Source: Guadua angustifolia
Lineage: Eukaryota > Streptophyta > Magnoliopsida > Poales > Poaceae
NCBI GenBank assembly: GCA_036346375.1
Contig: CM070501.1
Coordinates: 58,755,326 to 58,819,325 of the forward strand
Reading direction: 5' to 3'
DNA length: 64,000 bases
Shown: piece by piece, positions 21,895 to 33,581 of the stretch
Numbering within the stretch: position 1 is the first letter of the stretch
Layout of the letters: every line of letters starts with the position of its first letter
The notes under the pieces: generated by a model
What the model saw: only the letters and a program-made list of their open reading frames with translations
Databases searched by the model: none
What the model was told of the DNA's origin: nothing
Made by a program: the position numbers and the translations under genes

Positions 21895-23519
21895 CCTTGG
21901 AACGAGTTGTTACCCAACAACAGCTCCTCCAGCACCATGCAATTTCTGATACTATCGGGTATCTGGCCAGACAGCTGGTTCCCTGACAGGCTCAGCCTGT
22001 TGAGGTTAGCCAAGCTGCCAACCTCAGAAGGAAGGGGTCCAGACAAGGAGTTGTATGACAAATCCAAGTACCAGGTAAGGGACGATAGCTCCAAAATTTC
22101 CTTGGGAATGGAACCGTTGAGGTGATTGCGTGATAAATCAAGAGCAAACAGACTCTTCAGCTTACCGATGCTCGGTGGGATTGGTCCTTCCAAGTAGTTG
22201 CGCTGCGCGAATAGCTTAATCAGCTTGGTGAGATTTCCGATAGATGATGGTATAAGGCCTGACAAGCTGTTGTTGTACAGGGTTAGCTCAGTCAGGTTTG
22301 CCAGCTTCCCAATGCTCTCTGGAATAAAACCCGATACCACAGTATTTTCGATGTCTAACACTCTTAATCCGACCAGATTGCCAATGTCATGGGGGATGCT
22401 TCCGGAGATCCTATTGTCACCCAAGTAAAGCTCCTGTAGGGTCGTCGAGAGATTCACTATTGAAGCAGGAAGCTGTCCTGTGAAATAGTTGTAGCCGACA
22501 GACAAACTTTGTAGCTTGCTGCAGTTTGCCATTGAGGTGATGAAATCCCACCCATGCCCCGTCTTCCCTGCTTCAAGCATGTTATCAACTTATCATCCAG
22601 AAGCAGAGTCTGCAGAGCCTGCAACCTCCCCAGATCACGAGGCACGTAGCCACTGAATCCGTTCCCTGAGAGTTGCAGACTTGCGAGGGCAGTGAGATTG
22701 GAGAGCGAGGAAGGGATGGTGCCACTGAACTGGTTATCGAACAGTCCAAGATACCATATGCGAGGGAGCTTTTCGTCGATGTCGGCAGGAATGCTTCCAC
22801 GCAGCTTGTTCTTCGATACGCCAAGAACATTCAGAGACGACAGGTTGTATAGGGACAGCGGGAGCACACCATGCAGGTTGTTTTCGCAGAGGTCGAGGAA
22901 CAGAAGGCGCGGAGCATTGCTGCCGAACCCAGGAGGTATTGGGCCCTCGAGCTTGTTGATCCTGAGGTTGAGGTAGCGCAGGGACGTCAGGTTTGCCAGC
23001 GACGCCGGGATGGGGCCGGTGAAGGTGTTGTTATCCAACCAGAGTAGCTGGAGCCGTGTCAGCGTGTTGCCGAGCTCGACCGGTATGTGCCCGGTGAGCT
23101 TGTTGCCGTTGAGGAGCAGGCTTGTCAGGCTGATGCAGGAGGTGAGGTTGCCTGGGAGCGCGCCGGAGAACGTGTTGACGCTGAGGTCAAGGGTCCGGAG
23201 GCGGCTCAGGTTGAGCGTCTGCAGGGACGAGAGGTTGCCGATGACCGGGGAGAGGGTGCCCGCGAGCCCGAGGGACGACAGGCTCAGTGCCACCACCCGC
23301 CGGAGGCTGCCGCTGCTGCACGTCACGCCCTCCCAGCCGCACAACCCGGTGCTGCGCTGCTCCGGTTCCACGAGGCGAGCGCGTCATAGCCACTGCCGCT
23401 GACCGCCGCGGCCTCGAAGGTGAGCAGCGCGGCCGCCTCGCCGTCGTCGGCGACTGCCAAGACGGACATGAAGGAGGACAGCAGCAGCAGCAGCAGCAGC
23501 AAGCTTGCAGAACGCATTA
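21895..23519 (-). pseudogene. RLK2 segment 1: signal peptide and LRR domain
   Basis: Begins MRSASLLLLLLLLSS, a clear signal peptide whose ATG lies inside the 10-bp duplication left by the MULE. The LRRNT cap follows (..ASWNRSS.. then, after a one-base frame change near 23345, CGWEGVTC), then about 15 LRRs (..NLSGN..GPIP..). A second frame change near 22590 comes from an 8-bp near-duplication (GATAAGTT GATAACAT on minus). The segment ends at NNSFQG, inside the 17-bp duplication of the large LINE. Extracellular ligand-binding role by family. Confidence 0.9.
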
Positions 23520-23879
23520 GAATTTTTTTTAAATAATATTATTTTAATTCGAAATTGCGACATTAATACACGTATTTCAAAAATTTCAGAAATAATATCC
23601 GTCGCCAAACCGTTTGGCGATAATAGGTCGTCGCTAAGCGGTTTGGCGACATAGGTCGTCGTAAACGGTTTGGCGATTATACCGTAATCCCAAGATTTGA
23701 ACCGGTGTCGGCCAATTGTCGCTGAAGTCAGAAGTAGTCGCCACACCGCTGGCGACTACTTAGTAGTCGCCAGCGGTGTGGCGACTACTACCGAATACCT
23801 TTTTACCGACGCCACGGCCGTATTCTTCTTCGCTTCATTGCGAAGGAAAGAAAAGAAGAACGGCGAAGCGGAGAGGAAG

Positions 23880-24060
23880 CGGCACACAGGAGAAGAAGAG
23901 AGGGAGAGGGAGGTCAAGGGAGAGAGAGGAGAGTGAGGCGCTGAGAGAGAGAGAGAGAGAGAAGCATGTGGAGAGAGAGAGGGAGAGAGAGAGGAGGAGG
24001 GGAGAGAGAGAGGAGAGGAGGAGGAGGAAGAAGAAGGAGGAAGAAGAAGGAGAGAAAAAA
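23880..24060. repeat. (GA)n-rich purine tract inside the MULE-like element
   Basis: About 180 bases of GAGAGAGG/GGAGGAGAA repeats, purine-only on the plus strand over most of its length. The open frames read only low-complexity Arg/Glu and are not proposed as genes. Confidence 0.85.
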
Positions 24061-25414
24061 GGTATTTTTTTAAATTTTTTTTATTTAATTTTTTTAGTGC
24101 AAAATAATTTAGAAATTTTAGATATTAGATAATTTTAGAAAATTTAGATTTTAGAAATTTTAGAAATATTAGAGATTGAAAAAACGGCATTAGGCGGCCT
24201 CTCAAAGGGACTAGGCGGGACTCGGCAGACAAAAATGGCGGCGGCGAAGAAAGGCGAGCTCGGTGCAAAGTTGGATAAGAGGGAAAACGGAAAACTCGAG
24301 AGGGGGAAGGGAAGCTAAGTTACCGGGTCGTGCGGGGGAAGAGGGAAGGGGAAACTAGGTCGCCGAAGATCGTTTTCCGCCGGCGAAGATCATGGTCCAC
24401 CGCCAGTGCCCTTGAGATCCTCCCCGCCGCCAGCATCCGAGACCCTCCTGCGTCGCCAGCGTCCGAGGGGCGAGGTCGTCATTCTGCGACGGCGCCGCCA
24501 GCCCTGAGAGGTCCTCTTCCCCGACTCCGCGCCGAGGTCGTCTTCGCGGACTTCTAGCCGAGACCGAGCTAGTCTTCCGCGACTTCGGTCCGAGCTTGTT
24601 CTTCCCCTCCTCCTTCGCGCCGGCGCCTGAGCATCCCGCACCGCTAGCATCCAGCAGCTCCCGATCTCTGAGGTGAGGCTTGCGCTTGCCATTTTTTGCG
24701 AGTCGACGACAGGGCGTTCAACAGAGGAAAATTATGGGGGAGGGGGGCAAGCACAACGTCTGGTCGACTGGGAGTGGGGGAATTTCATTTGGCCGACTGG
24801 CTAGCAGTAGATCAGTAGTAGTAGCAGAGAATTTCATTTGAGAATTTCTTGTGAGAATTTCATTAGGCATTAGCTGAGTAGCAGTAGATCAGTAGTAGGG
24901 ATTGAGCGGTGTCCGAGGACAAATCGCAAAATTAGAACGGGTCAGGTAATATGCAGAAAATGTTTGACATCATTCTGGTTGTACCCAGATAGGCGGAACG
25001 ATCATTTGTTCCACCACGACGAACAGTGCTTTCCTTATTAACCTCGTCACTGTTGTAATGCCCTTGTAATATAATATAATCTAATCTATTGCTTATTTTC
25101 TCATCGAACTTTTTTGCATGTACCCTTATATATGTTCAACAAATAATTTAAGTGTTCATAACATGAGTTGTTGTCGACCATAAAATTTTGAAAATTCCTG
25201 TCTGTGATGTTCATAACAATAAAAATTAAATTTTCAAAAGTTCATAACAATCAAATTTTATTGTTTTAATTTAAAAACATTGTTCAGATCTTCAAATTAT
25301 TTGAAATTTTTATGGTAATATCACTGATTTATCAGGAACCTCCATAAAATATTTCAAAATTTTCCGACGTCGTGGTTGTCCAATTTAATTTTTATACGTG
25401 CTCGCTGATTCTAC

Positions 25415-25790
25415 CCGCGAGTGCCTTTTCCGATTTTCGCAACAAATGGCCGGGCCAACGTCTGGCTATCTCGCCCATACGTAAGTGGTAGCCCGCATTG
25501 CGTAGGCCGCCCTAGAATTTTTTCGTAATTTTTGGACCGTGTCTGGCCTGTCCCGCGGGGCAACGAAAACCCCTTAGTGCCCACGATTTCCGTGGTTTCG
25601 TAGCCGTTAGTGCCTTTTCCGACTTTCGCAACAAAATGCCGGAGGAACGTCTTGCTATCTCGCCCATATGTAAGTGGTAGCCCGCACTGCGTAGGCCGGC
25701 CTTCATTTATTCCGTCTTTTTTAGACCGTGTCTTGCCAATCCCGCGGGGCTATGAAAATACGAAAGTGAGATGCGTATCACTAACGAACT
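25415..25790. repeat. Direct repeat of ~188 bp inside the MULE-like element
   Basis: Two adjacent copies, each beginning AGTGCCTTTTCCGA(T/C)TTTCGC, passing through CTATCTCGCCCATA(C/T)GTAAG and ending near CCCGCGGGGC. They start near 25421 and 25609. They differ by substitutions and are non-coding. Confidence 0.75.
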
Positions 25791-26268
25791 AAAATAATTC
25801 TTCCCGTCTATTACATGACAAGAGTTTTTTTAGTTTTTTCCTGTTTAATATAACAATTATTGCATAAGCAATTCACAACAAAATTTACTTACAAATTAAT
25901 AAATGTACAGTATTATCGCCAAACAGTTGAACGACTACTAGTAGTCGCCATACCGCTCGGCGACTACTAGTAGTCGCCAACCTGATTGGCGACTACTATG
26001 TAGTCGCCGAGCGGTGTGGCGACCACTACCTCACCTGGCGACAACTGGCTGTCACCGGGCTGTCACCGGGCTGACACGAGGGATTACGGTATAGTCGCCA
26101 AACCGTGTGGCGACTACCCTATAATCGCCAAACCGTTTGGCGACGACCCTGTTATCGCCAAACGGTTTGGCGACCGGATATTATTTCTGCAATTTTTGAA
26201 ATACGTGTATTAATGTCGCAATTTCGAATTAAAATAATATTATTTAAAAAAAAAATTCGAACGCATTA

Positions 26269-26554
26269 TTGCCATGTCGGTTATTTGGGTACGTACGTAG
26301 TGGACGGACGGACGGCTAGCGATCGGTATTATATGGTAGCGCCAAGTCGTCGCGTTTACTCTTTACTTTGTTTGGTCAGTCTCCGCCCTCGGAGTGTCAT
26401 TGCCACGCACGTGACGTCGTTTCCCGGCCGCATACGCTGGCTGACACGAAAGAACAGCTGAAACACCGGTGAAAGCACGTCACAGCTCGGGTCATATCCG
26501 AGACCCGTCCCTCTCTACGATTTAATGATGCCCGTCGGCAACCGGAACCATTTT
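26269..26554 (-). promoter_or_regulatory. Displaced upstream region of RLK2, with TATA-like box
   Basis: Before the MULE insertion this DNA was directly upstream of RLK2. The right-hand 10-bp duplication keeps a copy of the ATG context (ATG at 26265-26267 on minus), and a TATA-like ATATAATA lies about 60 bases upstream (26327-26334). An overlapping CACGTG/GACGTC pair is near 26408-26416. It is now 2.7 kb away from the coding part. Promoter function is inferred from position only. Confidence 0.45.
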
Positions 26555-27673
26555 GGTGCTGTTTGGTTCAGCACTAGGTGTTGTAACGGTAATGCAATCA
26601 ACTTACAGTGTCATCCATTCCGGTGTAAGGGAAAGCGCCATTTGTTTGGTTGATTGATGTAACGTCTTCCATGCCTTTAATTGTGTTTGGTTCAGTTGAA
26701 ATGGGAGCTCGTGGGAGCTAACGAAGGTGGTGAGTCCGGGGATGCAAGAGGCTGGCCATGGCGACGTCCTTGGAGGAGGATGGCGTAGATGACGTCTTCC
26801 TCCGCGTGGCCACACGGCCAGTCACTCGCTGCGCTATGCCTCGACGAGGGCCGAAGCAACACCGCACCGTCGCCGGGAGGTGGACATTCGCGTGCCTGGC
26901 GACCGACGACATCTCACCAGCCACCACCGCCACATCGCCATCCATGGCTGCCTCCTCCGACTCCAATCTCCCCTTTGCCTCCTTTTCCCTCTCCCTCTCG
27001 CTCCGCACGCCGACCGCCCTGGTCACCACCACCCTCTCCTCCATCCCCTCCACCATCCACCTCCCCACCCAAATCTCCACCCCGTCCGCCTCCATCCCTC
27101 GCCTCGTCTTCCCCCTCCTCTCCGCCTTGCCGCCTCAACGCCGCAAGATCTCGCTCCTCTCCTCGTTCCCGCCTACATGCCCAGCCTCTCCGCTCCTTCC
27201 CCTCCGCACCCCGCCGCCGCTGTCGCCGTCAGACTTCAGATGGTTCGCGCCAACCTCGCCTCCACGACCACGAGCCCCTCCATGCCGCCGGGCGTCCTCA
27301 TCCTCCTCCCGTCTTCGTCTTGACCCCGCGACTTGCAAGTCCCCTCCGGCTGACCAAGACTGGCCTTACGCGCCAACTTCCTTCGGATTCCGTCGCCGAC
27401 CTGCGCCGAGCCTTCAAGACGCCTGGGCGGCGACTGGTGGTGCGGGTGGGGAGGCTCAAGGTGGTGATCCCGAACTCGCATGGACCTAGGAGGATCGCCT
27501 GGGTGGGAGGGGCGGATCGCAATCCTCTCGATTTGGGCGTTAAGGGCTTTGTATTGCACTGCGAACTAATTGCGTGGCATCCAATTGCAGCCCAACCCAA
27601 CCAAACGGAAAACAACGGAACCCCTTTCCATGTAATCGGATTACGTCCTTAAAAACCCGAACCAAACATCACC
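26555..27673. mobile_element. TIR element (GGTGnTGTTTGGTTC ends), GC-rich interior
   Basis: The ends are inverted: GGTGCTGTTTGGTTCAG at 26555 and, on the other strand, GGTGATGTTTGGTTCGG ending at 27673. The flanks TTT/TTA would fit a degraded 3-bp TTA duplication of PIF/Harbinger type, but the superfamily is not certain. Between 26760 and 27500 lies a very GC- and C-rich segment open in most frames on both strands. It has Pro/Ser-rich translations with no recognised domain and is probably captured 5' gene sequence or low complexity, not a gene. Confidence 0.55.
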
Positions 27674-28371
27674 TTAGATTGGACGTGATAACCGTTGAAA
27701 CATAGTTAACTTAGTTATATTAGATGGACGTTAAATCCTTTTCTTTTATCAATTAGTGTGAAAATTTTCTCGTAGTTTATAATTAGTATAGGTAACATAT
27801 CTTATTACGAATTTTAATATTTTTTAAATCTAGCTTTTTCATTAGCACACAAATTGAATATCTAATCATCCTTTAATTTATTCGTAATTTGCATATTTTA
27901 GATTTTTTAGTTTTATGTTAGATTTCATATAAAAATCCATTTTCTATTTTCACTTATTGTTATTCCAAATTTTATTTTTATGATTTACTTTCGAATTTGT
28001 GTACAAATCACATTGCTTTTTTGAATTGTACTTAATTTGCCTTTTACTTGACAAAGACTCACCCGTAAAAAATATAATGCATATTTTTAATGTTCTTATC
28101 TTATCCATAAATATATATTGTATTTCATATGCTAATAAAAATTAGTATGATGATCTTCCCTCTATTTCCTAATAAATATCCATCTTTACTTTATAGCCTT
28201 TACATGCATGTATTGAATATAGTACTTATAGACAATATCTAGGGATATTCTTATCATTTTCAATATCATCTTAGTCTATGTGCTAAGAGAAAATACAACT
28301 TATAAAGTTGAACAGAATAAGTAACTATTATTTTGATTTTTTGTTATTTATGGATGTTACTTTGAAAGTCA
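27674..28371. other. AT-rich intergenic, nothing recognised
   Basis: About 700 bases, strongly AT-rich, with no coding frame, RNA or repeat border that I can support. Confidence 0.4.
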
Positions 28372-29580
28372 CACTACTACATAAAAGGCTATCATAGACA
28401 GTTCAAAAATGTTATCACAGGTGATTTTATGAACCGTTTATAAGCATATGTTAGTGATAATACAACACATCATAGATAGTTCCTAAACTGTCTGTGAAAC
28501 ACCTATCACAGAGCGGTTTTAATATAGACCGATCTGTGATAGCCTATTATCACGAGACGGTTATGATATATAACCCGCTTGTGATAGAATATATCATGAC
28601 GGTTTGTATTATATATCCTGACGGTTATTTATTAGAATAAATCATGAAATATTATCATAGACAGCTTCTATCTTTGTTATACGGTTGTATATTGTTTTTT
28701 ACTTTATTTTTAGAGATGGCACCGCTATTTATTTTGGTATATGATTCATGCATGTTACTGTCACCAAAAAAATTGCAACATAAATATATAGTAGCTTTAA
28801 CCTTTAAAGAATCATATATAGATGACAAACAAACATCACATTCTCATAACTCCACACAAATGCAAATCCACATGTACGTGAGAAAAAAACATGACAACCT
28901 CATCAGAACTCCACTTGTTTATTATTTTCTATAAAAATTTGCCCTCAACGATGATTGACATATGTATAGCTAGCTTCCTCAATTTGTTCTTCCTCAACTA
29001 TCATTATTCCGTTTTCGATAGGAGACAACTCGTCTAATTAATTGTATTCTTCCTCATCTACTATATTCTCAACTCTGACAATCCTCCTTTTTCCTGAAAA
29101 ACTATGTGGCGCTTCTTGTTGGGCATGTCGATTATATAGAAGACTTGAACAATTTGGTTTGCAAGTATGAATGGGTCATCTTTATATCCAACACATTCGA
29201 GGTCCACAGTAGTAATGTCGTACTTATCAACCTTCCCCTACTGAAGGTAGACCCAACAACACTGTAATAGGGGATCCTAAAAAGTACGTAGTCGAGCTTC
29301 TAAATCTCCTCTATGAACATATAGTAAGAACTCCTCTTCGATCTAGCAGTATTGAACGCATCTATGCAGACACTGCTATTCTGATTTGTGCTCTCAAATC
29401 CTAATCTCTCGTGTAAAAATTGTACCTATTTATGTCATATCCTTTCCATGTCACAATTATAAATGCTGGCTCTTTTGCCAACCATGTCATCACTGTATCA
29501 CCTGATAAGCTTCTAGTGATGGGTCACTCCTTCAACTATTTATTCAAGTAAAGGTTGTGCTATCTCATGATCCAAGACTC
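28372..29580 (-). mobile_element. CACTA (En/Spm) transposon end with transposase fragment
   Basis: It starts CACTACTACATAAAAGG at 28372, a CACTA-type terminus. The next 270 bases are an array of short subterminal repeats in both orientations around CTATCACAGACGGTT-like words (28385-28640), the pattern bound by CACTA transposase. Farther in is a minus-strand transposase C-terminal remnant. The opposite CACTA end is not found before RLK3, so the element is truncated or its far border is unrecognised; 29580 is approximate. Confidence 0.75.
28960..29412 (-). pseudogene. CACTA transposase C-terminal (DUF4216-like) remnant
   Basis: Minus-strand reading gives, in adjoining frames, ..HERLGFESTNQNSSVCIDAF.. 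and then ..KVDKYDITTVDLECVGYKDDPFILANQIVQVFYIID... This resembles the DUF4216-type region at the C-terminal end of TNP2-like CACTA transposases. Stops and frame changes interrupt it. The assignment rests on the order CVGYKDDPF-ANQ-QVFYIID next to a CACTA end. Confidence 0.65.
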
Positions 29581-30040
29581 TTGCGCATCGGATTCTGTTG
29601 TCGTAGCCAATGCTTGTGTTCGTCGATATACGGAGACACTACAGCCATGTGTTGGAAAATCGTGAAATGAGTTTAAGTATGCGCAACCGGATTAAACGTG
29701 ATTGCTTTTCTTTCTATGGTCCCAATACCCTCGAGCCTCTCCTTATGGCGAGATCGAGGCACACCTATCAGTTTGACCTGTGCCATGTAATCGATGCAGA
29801 GCTAAGATCGCTTGTTTGAGCTTCTTGTGGATTAGTTGAATGAGAGCAAGTACCAAAACTAAGTTCGCTTGTTGTTCTTTCCCATGGCAATTGAGCAGCA
29901 TGGAGCTAAATGAAATTGAGGTATGCCACCTCAAAGCTCATTATTTCCAGCGATCAGCAAGTAAGTTAAATTTTTAAATACTACCAAGGACAGCAGGGAT
30001 ACTACCAGACAACTTATTCGTGGTAAGATTCAGTAAACTG

Positions 30041-30102
30041 AACCCCTTCTATTCTTCAGAGATTGAGGTATGCCCCTTTCTATTCTTCAGAGATTGAGGT
30101 AT
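30041..30102. repeat. ~32-bp tandem duplication in RLK3
   Basis: Two adjacent near-identical copies of CCCCTTCTATTCTTCAGAGA..GGTATG inside the last LRR region. The duplication length is not a multiple of three and adds to the frame damage. Confidence 0.75.
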
Positions 30103-30862
30103 GCTTCCATCGAACAAGTTTTTATCTAGCAACAATTCATCCAACACTCTACAGTTGTCAATGCTATCAGGTATCTTGCCAGACAATTGGTTTCCTGACA
30201 GAATTAGTTGGTTCAAGTTGGCTAAGCAACCAATTTCAGAAGGAAGGGGTCCCGATAATGAATTGTATGACAGGTCTAAGTACCAAGAAAGGGCAGGGAG
30301 TAGCAAAATCTCTGTGGGAATCGAACCATTGAGGCTGTAATTCGTTGACAGATCAAGAGCAATAAGATTCTTCAAGTTGCCCAGGCTTGCTGGAATTGGC
30401 CCCTCCAAGTTACCGTAGTAAGCGTAAAGCTTAGTCAGCCGCGTGAGATTTCCAACGGACGATTGTACGAGGCCTGACAAGCTAGCGTTGTACAGGCCTA
30501 GCTGAACCAAATTTGTTAGCTTCCCAATGCTCTCTGGGATGATCACTCCGGATATGGAAGCGTTCACAATCTCAAGAAAGTTGAGACCGACCAAATTGCC
30601 GATGTCCAACGGAATGCCCCCAGAAATCGTAGTGTCTCCTGAATAAAGCATTGTAGCTCGCTGCAGTTCGCTAGCGAAATGATGAATCCCCACCCTTGCC
30701 TGTCGTCTGCTTCAAGCCTATTTATGGCCAAGTTTAGGTATTGGAGAGCTTGCAACCTCCCCAAAGTGGGAGGCACATAACCAGCAAATCTGTTGCGTGA
30801 GAGGCCAAGTGATTTGGGAGCAGTGAGGTTGGAGAGTGAAGAAGGAATTGCTCCACTGAATT

Positions 30863-33581
30863 TTTTGAAGAAAAAGGCAGGAGCTCTGCCAAATGCATTA
30901 AGTTAGGGGATAACAGATAATGTTTACAAAGACCTGGAAAGATTAGGAGTTAGATAGTCGGGCGGAAGCCCGCCAGGCCAACGAGGCCAACGAAAACAAA
31001 GCCAACAGAAAACATACAACTAGAACAACAGAGAAACGCTCAAAGCATCTCGAAGGCCACCGATCTGTTGCGCACGTCTCGGACGACCGAATCTGCTACC
31101 TGTTGCACCGAGCTGTAGCTGTTTTGAAAAATCCTACGATTCCTTTCTTTCCAAAGGTTCCATAATGCGTATGTGACCACCCCATCAAATTCCTTTCTCC
31201 TAGACTTGACCACCGAGAGGCGAGAGTTTCTCCACCATGTGAAATTCCCCGTGTGAACTCCCGAAGGCTGAGGAGCATTTAAATGTATATGTGTTCGCGC
31301 AAACACCCTCATCCAAACCTGCCTTGCGAAGGGGCACACTAACAACAAGTGTGCGGCCGTCTCTTCTTCACATCCACATAGGACGCAAGAGATGGAATGA
31401 GGTCATCCCCTAACGGCTAATCTGTCCGCTGTGAGGAGCCTGTCCTGGATGAAGAACCAAGCAAAGAACCTACACTTCCCCTCGGCGGGTGCATGCCAGA
31501 TCATCTTATAACTGTGATCCGAAGTGGAGCCGATGAACTGAGCCTTATATGCCGAATTTGCCGAATACTCCCCCTTGGATGTCCATCTCCAAATAATCTG
31601 ATCCTCTGTTTGTGGTTGTAGTTGTACCTGTCGCATTGCGTGCCAAAGGCTACAAAACTCCTGCAGTTGCTCCTCGTTTGTGATTCTGCGCAAAGGCCGG
31701 ATCCAATTCCTGTCTATTAGGAAATGTTTAACTGTTCCTGTTTTTCTTCTCACCAGTTTGTAACAAGCTGGCGCCATCTCTACCGGAGATTTTCCTTGAA
31801 GCCATCTGGATTCCCAGAATTCATTGTTTCGCGTTGCTTCATGCGATGGCGGTGCTTGCGGTAAACAAGTCATGCGATCATGCCAAGCATGGAAGCGGCG
31901 AACCTGACCAAGGTTTATTTCTATCTTTCCATGCATACCACAACCACTGAAGGCGTAGCGCTCGACCAAATCTATCCAAACATTTTGCCCCAAGTCCCCC
32001 CAGCCGTTTGGGCCTACAAATTTTCTTCCAACTTACCAAACAGTGCCCCCCATTGCATTCCTGCTCTTCTTTCCATAGAAAACGGTGCCTGATTCTATCA
32101 ATTCTCTTTGTGATCCATCTGCTAAGGGGATATACCGTCAGATGATAAACTGCCAGAGATGTCAAAACTGAGTTTAGGAGAGTCAAGCGAGCAGCCCTGG
32201 ATAATAACTTTCCTTTCCATCCTGCAAGTCTGGAGCGGACCTTGTCAATTAGGGGCTGAAGATCGGATCTTTTGAGCTTCGTCGGGCGAAGAGGGAGACC
32301 TAGATACCTGCAGGGGAAGGATTTTATGGACGCCGGAAAATCCTGTAAAACTGCCTCCAAATCGAGCGCATCACATCTGATGGGGTAGACCTCGCTCTTG
32401 TGAACATTGTTGTGAAGGCCTGTAGCTCCTCCAAAAGAACCCAGAATGTCCCTAAAAGCCTTGAGCTCATCCCTACTAGGGGATGCAAAAATGGCCACGT
32501 CGTCCGCATATAAGGAGACACGAGATTTAGCCCAACCGATTGAGATGTCCGAAATGATCCCATCCTCCATAGCCTTAGAGATTAATCTCTGCAAAGGATC
32601 CATGGACAAAATGAATAGCATAGGCGATAGCGGATCCCCCTGCTGCAACCCTCTCCTGTGTTGGATCTGGGGGCCTGGTGCACCATTGAGGAGAACTCTG
32701 GAAGAGGAGGACGCTAGGATCATAGAAATCCACTCTCTCCAACGCGCACCGAAGCCCAGACGCATGAGAAGATCAATCAAGAACTTCCAACTGACAGAGT
32801 TGAATGCCTTGGCGATATCTAGCTTGAGAAAAAGAGACGAGATCCTCCTTCTGTGTAATTCTGTGATCAAGTTCTTTGTGTATATAAAATTATCATGTAT
32901 TGATCTTTTGCTAACGAACGCACTTTGGCTTTGAGGTACCAACTCCTGCAGCCGAGATGCTAACCTTGTTGCGAGCACTTTAGAGAAGATCTTCCCTGTG
33001 CTGTGAATGAGACTGATAGGCCTGAAGTGAGCGATCACAGACGTATCTTACCTCTTAGGGAGCAAGAACTATATTTGCGCAATTGAGCAAACGGAGGTGT
33101 CGCCCGCTCATACCATGCAGCTACGCAAAAACCTCCATTAGGTCCGCACCAATGATGTCCCAACAAGACCTGTAAAAAAGACCTGTGAACCCGTCCGGCC
33201 CCGGCGCCTTTTCGGTAGGCATTGAAAACACCGCCTCCCTAACCTCATGACTGAGGAAAGGTTCTTCAAGCATGCGCAAGTCATGCCGGGGGAGGTCTAA
33301 GGCGTCCCAATTGAAACGATGAGAACGCTGAATTTTTTTCCCAAGCTGTTGATGGAAATAGTTGAATAGCTCTTCCTGCTTGTCGCGAAAAGAATGGACC
33401 ACGCCCCTTTCAGTTGCAATAGATTGAATATGATTTTTCCTCCTACGAGAGTTCACCCTGATGTGGAAAAATTTTGTATTCGCATCCCCTTCTTTAATGA
33501 ACGTCAGCCTTGAGTGTTGCCTGATACGACTCCGCTTAACGGCCGCTAAACCGAGCAACCTGTACCGTAGGCTGGACCGAA
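30863..33581 (-). mobile_element. 2.7-kb 5'-truncated LINE in the RLK3 LRR region
   Basis: Minus orientation, flanked by the 14-bp duplication TGCTCCACTGAATT (30849-30862 and 33582-33595), which is RLK coding sequence. It begins inside ORF2 and ends with the same 3' tail as the LINE at 11727-12954 (TGTATTTGGCAGAGCTCCTGCC-like), but with a very short poly-A. By its protein it belongs to the same subfamily. Confidence 0.92.
31040..33575 (-). pseudogene. LINE ORF2 remnant: RT and zf-RVT
   Basis: The order is the pre-RT linker (33575-33121: ..RYRLLGLAAVKRSRIRQHSRLTFIKEGDANTKFFH.., ..EKAPGPDGFTG), the RT (33038-31878: FRPISLIHS, LFLKLDIAKAFNSVSW, RRGLQQGDPLSP, and the catalytic YADDV in ..SLYADDVAIFASPS), the thumb (..PLIDKVRSRLAGWKGKLLS..) and a zf-RVT end in other frames (31993-31403 and 31348-31040: ..WRWTSKGEYSANSAYKAQF.., ..CPFARQVW..WKERNRRIF). 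The RT core is open over almost 390 residues with its catalytic aspartates; the flanks are frameshifted. Confidence 0.88.

Larger units (their letters stand above)
10966..23519 (-). pseudogene. RLK2: Xa21-type LRR receptor kinase, split by two LINEs
   Basis: One gene in three pieces, read from high to low coordinates: signal peptide and LRRs (23519-21895), last LRRs, transmembrane helix and kinase N-lobe (13800-12955), kinase C-lobe (11726-10966). The joints are LINE insertions at 21894-13801 and 12954-11727. The order and the single intron in the kinase domain match the Xa21-like LRR-XII family, whose members are plasma-membrane immune or peptide receptors. Besides the insertions there are small lesions: a one-base shift after the signal region (near 23345), an 8-bp insertion near 22590 and a 7-bp insertion near 11222. 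A MULE-like element sits directly before the start codon. The gene is dead as read. Confidence 0.9.
23520..26258. mobile_element. MULE-like element with long TIRs, at the RLK2 start codon
   Basis: 2.74 kb, bounded by the 10-bp duplication GAACGCATTA (23510-23519 and 26259-26268). The terminal inverted repeats are about 180 bp and nearly identical (GAATTTTTTTTAAATAAT..), including several TCGCCAAACCGTTTGGCGA-type palindromes. Subterminal blocks of (G)TAGTCGCC..GGCGACTAC words face each other. The interior has a GA-rich tract (23880-24060), a GC-rich segment (24190-24720) that may be captured host DNA, and a direct repeat of about 188 bp (25415-25790). There is no transposase. TIR length and a 9-10 bp duplication fit Mutator-like elements; a different superfamily is possible. 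The RLK2 ATG is inside the left duplication. Confidence 0.82.

Noticed and set aside
23776..24132. Glu/Arg-rich protein in the GA tract
   Set aside because: Low-complexity translation of a purine repeat inside a transposon.
26758..27652. Protein gene with Pro/Ser-rich product, plus strand
   Set aside because: The same stretch is open in most frames on both strands because of its GC content, there is no recognised domain, and it lies between inverted terminal repeats.
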